From: Paragorgia papillata
Taxonomy: Eukaryota; Cnidaria; Anthozoa; Scleralcyonacea; Coralliidae
NCBI GenBank assembly: GCA_035771165.1
Contig: JAWNZC010000301.1
Coordinates: 124,001 to 188,000, forward strand
DNA: 64,000 nt
Direction: 5' to 3'
Made by a program: the position numbers and the translations under genes. The first letter of the stretch is position 1. Each line of letters begins with the position of its first letter. Positions 41,481-50,560 of the stretch are shown here, piece after piece. The notes beneath the pieces were generated by a model. The model was given only the letters and a program-made list of their open reading frames with translations. It ran no database searches and had not been told where the DNA came from.

Positions 41481-43417
41481 TTATCGGTGAAAATGATGTT
41501 TCAAACCAGAAACGAGCAAAACAACACATTTGGAATGATTCCCTCAAAATTTCAATTTTGGCAGTTTTGCCATGTTCAAATGTTGAAAAACGCTTATCTC
41601 ACCATTCTGAGTCGAAAAAAGTTTTTTTCCGAATAGGACTCCAAATGGCAAATTATCGGTGAAAATGATGTTTCTGACCAGAAACTAGCAAAACAACACA
41701 TTTGGAATGATTCCCTCAACAACACCAATTTTAGCAGTTTTGCCACGTTCAAATGTTGAAAAACGTTTATCTCGCCAGTCTGAGTCGAAAAAAGTTTTTC
41801 TCCGAATAAAACTCCAAGTGCCAAATTATCGGTGAAAATGATGTTTCTGACCAGAAATTAGGAAAACAACACATTTGGAATGATTCCCTCAACTTTTCCA
41901 ATTTTGATTGCCACGTTCAAAATGTTGAAAAACGCTGATCTCGCCATTCTGAGTCGAAAAAAGTTTTTTGCCGAATAGGATTCCAAATGCCAAATTATCG
42001 GTGAAAATGATGTTTCAAACCAGAAAACGAGCAAAACAACACATTTGGAATGATTCCCTCAAAATTTCAATTTTGGCAGTTTTGCCATGTTCAAATGTTG
42101 AAAAACGCTTATCTCGCCATTCTGAGTCGAAAAAAGTTTTTTTCCGAATAAGACTCCAAGTGCCAAATTATCGGTGAAAATGATGTTTCTGACCAGAAAC
42201 GAGCAAAACAACACATTTGGAATGATTCCCTCAACTTTTCAATTTTGCCACGTTCAAAATGTTGAAAAACGCTTATCTCACCATTCTGAGTCGAAAAAAG
42301 TTTTTTGCCGAATAGGACTCCAAATGGCAAATTATCGGTGAAAATTATGTTTCTGACCAGAAACTAGCAAAACAACACATTTGGAATGATTCCTTCAACT
42401 TTTCAATTTTTGCCACGTTCAAAATGTTGAAAAACGCTTATCTCACCATTCTGAGTCGATAAACGTTTTTTTCTCAAATTAAGCTCCAAATCCCAAATTA
42501 TCTGCGAAAATGATGTTTCCAACCAGAAACTAGCAAAACAACACATTTGCAATGATTCCCTCAACAACACCAATTTTAGCAGTTTTGCCACGTTCAAATG
42601 TTGAAAAAACGTTTATCTCGCCAGTCTGAGTCGAAAAAAGTTTTTCTCCGAATAAAACTCCAAGTGCCAAATTATCGGTGAAAATGATGTTTCTGACCAG
42701 AAATTAGGAAAACAACACATTTGGAATGATTCCCTCAACTTTCCAATTTTGCCACGTTCAAAATGTTGAAAAACGCTGATCTCGCCATTCTGAGTCGAAA
42801 AAAGTTTTTTGCCGAATAGGATTCCAAATGCCAAATTATCGGTGAAAATGATGTTTCAAACCAGAAACGAGCAAAACAACACATTTGGAATGATTCCCTC
42901 AAAATTTCAATTTTGGCAGTTTTGCCATGTTCAAATGTTGAAAAACGCTTATCTCGCCATTCTGAGTCGAAAAAAGTTTTTTTCCGAATAAGACTCCAAG
43001 TGCCAAATTATCGGTGAAAATGATGTTTCTGACCAGAAACGAGCAAAACAACACATTTGGAATGATTCCCTCAACTTTTCAATTTTGCCACCTTCAAAAT
43101 GTTGAAAAACGCTGATCTGGCCATTCTGGGTCGAAAAAAGTTTTTTGCCGAATAGGACTCCAAATGCCAAATTATCGGTGAAAATGATGTTTCTGACCAG
43201 AAACTAGGAAAACAACACGTTTGAATTGATTCCCTCAACTTTCCAATTTTGCCACGTTCAAAATGTTGAAAAACGCTTATCTCACCATTCTGAGTCGAAA
43301 AAAGTTTTTTTCCGAATAAGACTCCAAGTGCCAAATTATCGGTGAAAATGATGTTTCTGACCAGAAACTAGCAAAACAACACATTTGGAATGATTCCCTC
43401 AACTTTTCAATTTTGCC

Positions 43418-43423
43418 ACGTTC
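43418..43423. repeat. Left target-site duplication (acgttc)
   Basis: Six bases of the satellite B monomer directly before the left TIR, repeated directly after the right TIR. Confidence 0.9.
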
Positions 43424-43794
43424 TACGGAAGCCGAGAGGTGTATCAAAACTGGTTTTAAAAACTGGTTTTCAAAAAGTATTTTGCGAAAGTGGTTTTAAA
43501 AATTTGTTTTGCAAAACTGGTTTGTAAAAAGTGGTTTTTAAAAAGTGGTAATTGGGAAGCTTGCCAAGTCAAAAGTCGTAATTTAATTAACTCAAAACTT
43601 TAAGCCTGTGCTCTGATTTCGATCTTTTCAGGCCGTACTGAGACGCTTTTGATAATTACTAGCTTTTAATAATGGATTATGCATGCGACTGGCGTTTGAA
43701 AATAACTGGTAAATGTAATAAATTTACGGTTGAGATCTGCGAAAAGTTTTGAATGCTTATCGTCAATCAATTTTATCGAGTGGATTTATTACAT

Positions 43795-43850
43795 ATTAAT
43801 ATTGTTATTAATCCTCTTGGTGTATCAAGAGGACTAATAACAATATTAAT
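43795..43850. repeat. 56-nt hairpin inside the left TIR
   Basis: Two ~25-nt arms (attaatattgttattaatcc and its complement, with one mismatch) flank a 6-nt loop after cctcttg. It lies about 370 bp from the element tip. A fold of this quality kept in both TIRs may be structural (transposase or host-factor site) or a small nested insertion. Confidence 0.8.
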
Positions 43851-43871
43851 CTGATTATATTCTACTGTAAC

Positions 43872-43997
43872 GTGCTACAAATCAAAATCAAAATCATCCT
43901 AGCTTCAAATAATTTTATTACAAGCTACATAAAAGAAAACAGACCCGCTACTTTAGAACTGATAAGGGCTAAAAAGGTAAGTACAGACGCACCGGTA
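43872..43997 (+). promoter_or_regulatory. TIR leader exon with two splice donors, feeding the transposase gene
   Basis: The inner TIR has a stop-free stretch ending gctaaaaag followed by the consensus donor gtaagt (GT at 43977-43978). A second donor follows at cgcaccg/gtaagt. The reading frame ending ...LELIRAKK is in phase 0 with the next transposase exon at 44271. No ATG is visible in that frame, so it may be 5' untranslated or preceded by another exon. Because it lies in the TIR, the same leader exists at the other end. A promoter is inferred, not seen. Confidence 0.55.
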
Positions 43998-44270
43998 AGT
44001 GTATTTTTATTATTTCAGAAGATATTGAAGTACGTCTGTATGTGTGTTAACAATCATTGGCACTTAAGGGTGTTATAATCGAATTATACAGTCAGCAAGT
44101 ACCCAAGTAAACGTTCCTTGTATTGCATGTTGTAAGTTTTCCCGTATATATGGACCAAAATAAAGAAAATCAATGGTATGTTTAGATTATAATGTAATAT
44201 GTTTTCCGTTAAGTTTATCTTTATATTACTGAACAATGTTCGGTTGGAAACTGTTTCAGACTGTATTAAG

Positions 44271-47200
44271 AAATACTGGTGGGAATGGAAGCCTTGCGCC
44301 ATAATCACTGCGTACTTAAAGGAAGAACTTGGAATTATTCGAAGGTTAGCATCATTAAATTTGTAAAAATTTGTATCAGTTTTTAACAGCCTTGCAAAGA
44401 TAGGAATCTGTAAAGAAGTGAATGCGTGTGTGTGTGTGGTAATACTAAGCATGTTTATTGATCCTTATAAGAATGATCGCTCTATTTCACAGACAATAGA
44501 ACTGTCAAGTTATAAATTGTTTTTATAAATTGATTGTTTTAATTTGTAAATATTAAAGATTTGCTCATTTGCATAAAATGTTTGCATACACAAATAAGCG
44601 TGTTTTATTCATTATCACTCCCTGTTCATTTCCATTTTAATATTGTAATATATGGAATGTTTTTTTTATATTATTAGTACAATTAGTAACATAAAAGTTA
44701 TTAACGGAAATCAATATTTATCAATATAAATAAAAAGTTAGTTACTGTTATTCTCTATATATGCGTGAAGTATTCATTGGTTAAAAAAAAGATTAAAAGA
44801 ACTTGGATTAAAACGAAGAACAGATGACCCTCCACTGAATTTATTGCAGACCATTTTAGAGGTAAACAAAATTTATTTTAAATATATAATATATATAATT
44901 TTGGTGGTCAAGTATCAAAAATAAATGTTTATATATGTTTAAATTAATTAATTATGGTAAACAGTGTTTTGTACAATTTTATTTACTCGGAAAACTTACT
45001 CGCTATTGTTTTGTTTGTGTGTTTTTCAGTTATAATACATCAGAACTAAATAACAATAAATAAAATGACACTGAATAAACAATTATTAGGTAAAGTTTAG
45101 CATGATACCGAGAATTAATAAGGCCAAGGAATGTGTTATCTGGCGAAACCACTGGCCAGCGCGTCAGAGCATTGACGTCACATGATAAACTACAAAAATT
45201 TCGTACCTACCGTGAAATATCACTGTTAGTAGATATGATGCGATAAATATTTGGAATTTAATAATCTATATTAAACGTATGTGTATTTTACATTGTAGTA
45301 TGAGTTAAAGTCGTCATCAATTCTTAAAGGGTATCGCTCAATCTGGAAGCTTCTTCGGGATAAATACGGACTGATTGTGAAAAGGTGATTTTTTACTATG
45401 TTAATCCATTCCAATAAATATAGTTTTAATAAAAAGATAATCTTATTATTAATTATTATCAAATGTCAAACTCAATGTCTTAGGCTAGGAATGATCGATA
45501 TAATATATATCGTTTCCAAGACAACGAGTTTGACATTTGATAATAATTAAAACGACTGATTTTTTTCTTTTGGTTTTTAAGCTTTCATATTCTGCTTTTT
45601 GATTGGCTAACAAACTGTTTGGAATTCTAAACCCATTCAAAAAAGCCTAAAATCTGCAGAACTGATGTAAAAACATACACCAAAAAAAGTAGTTATTTTA
45701 TGAAACATAGTCAGTTAATATATACTGAGAAAATGTAGCACTTATAGTTCAGACCAGGGCTGCTCTGTGTCCGGCCCTTGAAAACGTCTCTTATATTGCC
45801 CAAGACCTTTATGCAGTCCTTTTTTATATTAAAAAATAAGTAATACAATGAATTAATACAATGATACATTATCGTTCATACGTATCTTTATTACTTTTAT
45901 AATATTTGAACTGAGGATGAAGTTATAAGTAATCAGTAAAGGCTGCATATGCTTCCTTGTTCTGGCCCTAAAAAAATCTCCTTTCTTGTCTGGCCCTCGA
46001 GAAAAAAACATTTGAGCAGCCCTGGTCTATAGACTATACGGACTGAAGTCAAGACTGACGTCAATTGGTAATAACATATATAAATGTACATACATGCTAA
46101 TTCTCTGCGTATATCTTGTCCTGCATGTATTTGCAAATGTTTTTTTCCAGTAGCCAAATAATTGGCTGGGAATTAATTAATAAACAATGATACTTATATT
46201 TTACATACAGAGACACTGTTATGATGATGTGGGCAGTCCTAGCTCCTAACGTCAGAGATGTCAAAAAGAGAAGACGATTTAAACGACATCCTTATCGTTC
46301 AAAGGTGTTTAATTAAAAAATTAACATATTATTTGTAAAGAAAGTGGAAAATCCTTTGCTTTTCGCACGGTTCCATAATTTTCCTTTATAAGCTAAATGT
46401 GTTAATAACATATTTTAGTTAATTTTGTGCTTAGTTATTGCATATTTGGGAGCACAGGTAAGAATTTGCATATTTGCAAATAATGAATAGAAAAAATTAA
46501 ATATTTTGTGTGTGTGTGTTCGTAAAGCTTATGCGATATTTCGTTTGTATATATATAAAACTCTATTGCATTTGTCCAGGGACCTAATTTTGCTTGGCAT
46601 ATGGATGGTTATGACAAACTTCCACAAGTTTGGTTTTGATATCCCATGCATGTGTTGACGGGTTAGTGTATATGCGTTATTACAATTGTTTGGCTTTTAA
46701 ACTTGTATCGAGTCCCAAAGTGAGTCCTATTTCACTATCATGAATTTTAATGCTTAGTATTTTACGCCATTTAGGTTTTCAAGAAAGATGTTATGGCTTA
46801 AACTAACAACGTCTAACAGTAATCCTAGATCTGTATTAGCTTTTTATCTTGATGCAATCGTAAATCTAGATGGTAGGTAAAACTGTTTATTGACTTTGAA
46901 ATTAATCATTACATGGCACTGAGGATGTATTAGAGAACGTGGTTTATTGCAACTGTTATTATGTGGATTCCATTCCATTTATTGGAAAGACAAAGTTTAA
47001 AAAGTCAATTTTATTATATGTATGAAACATTCAACACTGCTCCGAATTATTGACAAATAACAGTTTTTGGTGGGTCATATATTGGATTCTTGCAATCTGA
47101 TTGCAGGTAATAAACTATTAGTAATACCATTTTGATAAATAACTTTTAGGTGTTCCAACCATGACTATTTCTGACATGGGGACAGAGAATTGTTACATTG

Positions 47201-48115
47201 CGACAATGCAGATGCTATTAAGACACGACCACGACGATGAATGGAGCGGACCTAACAGTCATAGATATGTAAAATCAACCCAAAATCTTGTATGTTATCA
47301 CGTGTTTTTATTTTTAAGAAATATTTATAGTATTTCCTTTTTTTGTATCGTATAATATCCTATTGTTGTATGTAGAGGTCCGAGTACCTTTGGTCGCACC
47401 TAGTAAGACAGACAACGGGCTGGTGGATAAGACATTTGCACGTAAGAAAACATGAATTACGAATAAAATATAAGTTATTTGGCGGTAATCTTTTATTTAC
47501 ATGTTTTATTATTCTCTAATTAAAGATTTTGTCTGAAGAAGGAAAATTTGACGAAGGAAATGATGCGCATAGGTATGTTCAAAATACATATTTTTCTGAC
47601 AACTGAACTGGTATATGCATATTTGATATCCTCATCGATATACTGTCATCACCAGTGAAATGATGTAGAATTATTGTTTTAAGACAACATATTGGATCGT
47701 ATATGTCTTGATTTACTTTATACATGCTTTGGCATATGTTTTCCTTCCCTTGCTGAGAAAAGAACTTGAATCGTTTCAACAATGGTGGAATGAACACCAC
47801 ATACGTCCTTCAAGGTTTTCCGAAGGACCTCAATGGAATTCCCAATGATATGTACAACCTTCCTAATTTATATGGTACGGAATTTGTTTTTCTTTGTAAA
47901 TGTCACACGAATTCGATTACATGTTCAAAATGTCAAAGCATATATTTATTGTGGTGAAAGATATTTTAAACGATAGTTCTCTTCGATTCGTATTTGTGTT
48001 TACGATAATTTACGATCCGTTACATTCTCGATTGTAGGCGCGTACTAACGTCCAGCGGTATACTAGGTCCCAGGATATCAGACAACACCGCCATGAATCG
48101 TTATTAATTGTCTAA
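44271..48115 (+). CDS. Integrase-fold (DDE) transposase, multi-exon, with phase breaks
   Basis: Likely the enzyme that cuts and joins this element's ends. Exons with GT-AG borders are 44271-44344, 44771-44861, 45299-45384, 46211-46304, 46580-46661, 46775-46872, 47150-47289, 47376-47441, 47526-47572 and a last one ending near 47880. Phases agree through most joins. The N-terminal part has a helix-turn-helix-like segment (WLKKRLKELGLKRR), then KGYRSIWKLLRDKYG and RFKRHPYRS. The core shows WHMDGYDKL (first Asp), FSRKMLWLKL, ISDMGTEN (second Asp), SEYLWSHL (Glu), WWNEHHIRPS and NGIPNDMYNLP. I know this pattern from the rve-like integrase family with the DxGTEN motif in animals. Odd features: extra single bases at about 46622 and 46644 and one near 47810 break the frame, and the joins after 47572 are uncertain. 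A possible final exon is 48038-48115, but its phase does not fit. Confidence 0.72.
45451..45548. mobile_element. Small inverted-repeat insertion in a transposase intron
   Basis: Perfect ~23-bp inverted arms (aattattatcaaatgtcaaa at 45451 onward, and the complement at 45526-45548) enclose about 52 bp. This is MITE-like; no clear target duplication was identified. Confidence 0.5.
45755..46024. mobile_element. hAT-like MITE in a transposase intron
   Basis: It begins cagggctgctc and ends gagcagccctg, with GGCCC-rich subterminal motifs (gtccggcccttg, ctggccctcgag), a common look for non-autonomous hAT elements. The 8-bp flanks (gttcagac and gtctatag) do not match well, so the target duplication has decayed or the family is different. 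It lies between exons 45299-45384 and 46211-46304. Confidence 0.55.
46580..46661 (+). CDS. Transposase exon with the first catalytic aspartate
   Basis: The acceptor is tttgtccag and the donor gttagt. It reads GPNFAWHMDGYDKL, then needs one base skipped at 46622 to read HKFGFDI and one at 46644 to read HACVDG. The next exon continues FSRKMLWL. The Asp of HMDGYD matches the first acidic residue of the integrase triad. Both breaks are single extra C bases next to C; without them the frame is fully consistent with the family. Confidence 0.7.
47150..47441 (+). CDS. Transposase exons with the second aspartate and the glutamate
   Basis: Exon 47150-47289 reads GVPTMTISDMGTENCYIATM and continues to QNL before a perfect gtatgt donor. 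Exon 47376-47441 resumes in phase 0 with RSEYLWSHLVRQTTGWWIRH. The Asp in SDMGTEN and the Glu in SEYLW fit positions two and three of the DDE triad. They are separated by about 44 residues, which is normal for integrase folds. Confidence 0.75.
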
Positions 48116-48120
48116 ATAAA
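48115..48120 (+). terminator. Candidate polyadenylation signal of the transposase gene
   Basis: AATAAA overlaps the TAA stop of the possible last exon 48038-48115. It is the first such hexamer after the recognisable transposase exons. Confidence 0.4.
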
Positions 48121-48911
48121 TTTATATTTGAGTTGAAAATCCAAGTTTATTTGGTAATAAATGTCTATTACAATTAAAGATAAATTTAAAGTACAAGACT
48201 ATACTATATTTTTTTAAACTACAGGCAGACAAGATCAAAAAAAACTGTTAGATATTGAAACGTGTTCGGTTGGAGCAACCAAGTAACCTGCAGCAAGAAA
48301 AGCCATTCTACCCTAAGGAATTCGCTGCTCTGCCGAACAGATCCTGCAGAGAACTTTGAATGTAGACCAATCAAGGATTACAATACACAATGCCACAACA
48401 ATATATAAGCTTCTTCTGGCTTATGTTTGTTCATAGTTAATAGAACGTATACATGGTTTAGAAGCTCTATTGTCTTTCAACATGAAGCATGGTCATGTTG
48501 AACTGACAATGGAGTTCCTTATATGGAAGTAAATTCTATGAACACGTGACGATGAAGGACCACACTAATTAAACCCACGACTGCTTCATTATACAGAAAA
48601 TACAATACCGTGAAATTGCACAAATTTCCATAAACTTGAACAAAAACATAGAACAATCACTTTGGACGAGTTTCCAAACCATGTATATGTTCTATTAAAT
48701 ATGGTTTGTTGAATAAAAAAATAAATAAAACATGATAAAATTATCTGTTTATTAAAGATTTGTGACGTGCTAAATAAGCCGAAATGTCCGCCCCTTATAT
48801 CGGGTTTATATAAGAAAAGGTTTGTAATTTTTTTTTCTTGAGTATAATGTCCACCATCTCGGATATATTTTTTATATGCGTATGACGTCATAAACTAGGT
48901 GGATCAAAAGC
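48121..48911. other. Intergenic stretch between the convergent genes
   Basis: No convincing exon is seen. It contains a diverged inverted pair: 48434-48467 (tagttaatagaacgtataca...) and the complement-like 48668-48701, about 80% matching, with a short palindrome around ttcaacatg...catgttgaa between them. This may be an old MITE. A 100-codon minus-strand frame at 48589-48891 lacks recognisable features. Confidence 0.5.
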
Positions 48912-48917
48912 TTTATT
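48912..48917 (-). terminator. Candidate polyadenylation signal of the alpha-kinase gene
   Basis: AATAAA on the minus strand (tttatt on the plus strand) about 140 bp past the proposed stop codon at 49057. Confidence 0.4.
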
Positions 48918-49056
48918 TGAAACGCAACACTATTAAAACATCAAGTATGAAAAAACGGACACGATAGAGCTGTTCTGGCAAACAATTTTAATACTCTTGC
49001 CAAGCATTTAAACTCGTTTTGTTTAATGGCAGATATATTCACACTGTTATATAAAT

Positions 49057-49519
49057 TTAACACAATATAACAGTTAAATTCTGATAATTGTTCTCTAAAT
49101 GTGTGGCTGAAGTACATGCGTCCTTGAATGAGTTTGGATACATATGGTTGTTTGGATTTGGTTGTGCTAGGGCTCTGTCTTGTACAGTGCTAACCGCTTG
49201 CTTGACTTGCACGTGTTGGTAATTTTGTCGTCCTCCATATTTCTCGTATTGATTTTTGGAATAGATTGAATAGATTGAATTTGTTGTTGCTGTTTGTCCT
49301 TGTAGTTGTTTTCAATTTGTTTGACAGCTGTTTCATGTTGCTGCTGTCGCTCTAATTGGGGTTGCAGTTCTTGCTGTTGTAAAGAAAGCCATAGTTGTTG
49401 TTGTTGCTGGAGCAGTTCCTGCTGCTGCTGCTATCGTTGTTGTTGTTGTTGTTGTTGTTGTCGCTGCTGCTGCTGCTGTTGCAGTTGTTGTTGTCGCAGT
49501 TCTGTTGCTGCAGCTGTCG

Positions 49520-49583
<64 letters not shown>

Positions 49584-50256
49584 ACAAACAGTTGCAGTTC
49601 CCAAGGTTGTTCTATTTTGCTGCATGTGTTTGTTGGTTGACGCTGTTGTTGTTGGCAGCTGCCAAGGTTGTTCCTGTTGCAGTGGCTGCAGTAGTTGACA
49701 CTGCTGTTGTTGCAGTTGCATGAACAATTGTTGACGTCCTAGCGGTTGTTGTTGTTGCTGATTTTGTAATTGTTGCTTCTGCAACAGTGGGTTTTGATGT
49801 TTGTGTTGCTGCTGTACTGGCTCTTGCTCTTGCTTGCTCTTGCTCTTGCTCTTGCTGTTCGTGCAGTTGCTGTCCTTCTTGCTGTTGCTGTAGTTGCTGC
49901 AGTTGCTGTTGCAGTTGTTGCTGTTTGCTGTTGTAGTTGTTGTAGTTGAAGTTGGATTTGTTGTTGTTGATGCAGTTGTTGTGATTGTAGTTGTTGTTGT
50001 TGTTGTTGATGTTGTTGTTTGTCGCTGTTTCTGTTGCAAATGTTGTTGCTGTTGCTGCTGCTGTTGTTGCTGCTGCTGTTGTTGTTGTTGTTGTTTTTGT
50101 ATACGTAAATTGTAATGGTTGTTGCTTCTGTTACCTGTCCTGGTCGTTGTTGTTGTCGCTGTTTGCAAATGTTGTTGCTTGTTGCTGCTGCTGCTGCTGC
50201 TTTTGTTGTTTTTGTATATGTAATTGTAATTGTTGTTTCTTCTGTTCCTGTCCTGG

Positions 50257-50314
<58 letters not shown>

Positions 50315-50560
50315 AGTTGTAGTTGTAGTTGTTGTTGTTGATGTTGTTGTTGCAGTAATTCGTGCACTTGTACCAGATGTTGTTTTATAGGAGGCAATAA
50401 TTTCTGCAACTGCGCCCTTCATCTCGTCGGCAATCGATGATACACGAGAGGAAACAAATGAATCGTCTGTTGTTCCAGCATTAGGGTCTGTCAGTTTCTC
50501 TTGCGATATTGCCAATTTTCGCTTGTGTCTCAAGCTAGACGTCTCTGAGAATCTGTTCGA
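49057..50560 (-). CDS. Glutamine-rich C-terminal exon of the alpha-kinase gene
   Basis: The acceptor ttgtcag at 50561 is followed by SNRFSETSSLRHKRKLAIS and SSIADEMKGAVAEIIASYK, which look like ordinary coding sequence. Then about 1 kb of CAA/CAG-type repeats reads as poly-Gln, poly-Thr or poly-Asn depending on the frame. The end regains complexity: HETAVKQIENNYKDK, YEKYGGRQNYQHVQVKQAVS and HLENNYQNLTVILC, then TAA at 49057. The last part needs one extra A at the run 49253-49257. Poly-Gln is my preferred frame (for example PIKQHLVQVHELLQQQ at about 50350-50400), but frames inside the repeat cannot be fixed by eye. Confidence 0.55.

Larger units (their letters stand above)
6255..43423. repeat. 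Satellite B: ~164-173-bp monomers, more than 200 tandem copies
   Basis: About 37 kb is an uninterrupted head-to-tail array. A monomer runs from gaaactagcaaaacaacac through attccctcaac, ccacgttcaaaatgttg, ccattctgagtcgaaaaaag and ccaaattatcggtgaaaatg to the next gaaact. Two length classes exist: ~173 bp with ggcagttttgcc, and ~164 bp lacking 9 bp of it. Other recurrent variants are aacaacaccaattttagc in place of aacttttcaattttggc, cgctgatctggcc in place of cgcttatctcacc, and tttcaaacc in place of tttctgacc. Variants alternate in ordered blocks, showing higher-order structure. Open minus-strand frames recur in each monomer but are by-products of a stop-poor repeat. Confidence 0.97.
43424..44007 (+). 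repeat. Left terminal inverted repeat (584 bp)
   Basis: It is the inverted counterpart of 60289-60874. I find only one substitution (caggccg against cagggcg, about 43632) and two 1-base indels (catattaat against catatttaat, about 43797; aacgtgcta against aacgttgcta, about 43874). The outer ~120 bp is rich in actggtttt / gtggtttt sub-repeats that could serve as repeated transposase-binding sites. The inner end holds a hairpin and a leader with splice donors. Confidence 0.93.

Noticed and set aside
6335..43334. Recurrent minus-strand open frames of 66-280 codons in satellite B (FGVLFGKKLFSTQNGEISVF-type peptides)
   Set aside because: They follow the monomer period, change frame with the 164/173-bp lengths, and have no independent start, promoter or codon constraint; they are a by-product of a stop-poor repeat.
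6255..43423. CRISPR array, because of regular ~170-bp repetition
   Set aside because: There are no short direct repeats separated by unique spacers; the whole unit repeats, and the context is eukaryotic.
44084..44452. 122-codon minus-strand frame
   Set aside because: It lies opposite a transposase exon (44271-44344) and introns whose phases fit; the peptide is low-information and unlike known proteins.
49306..50390. Plus-strand Cys/Val/Leu-rich open frames over the gtt/gct repeat
   Set aside because: Pure translation of the trinucleotide microsatellite; the minus strand has flanking complex coding sequence and splice sites instead.
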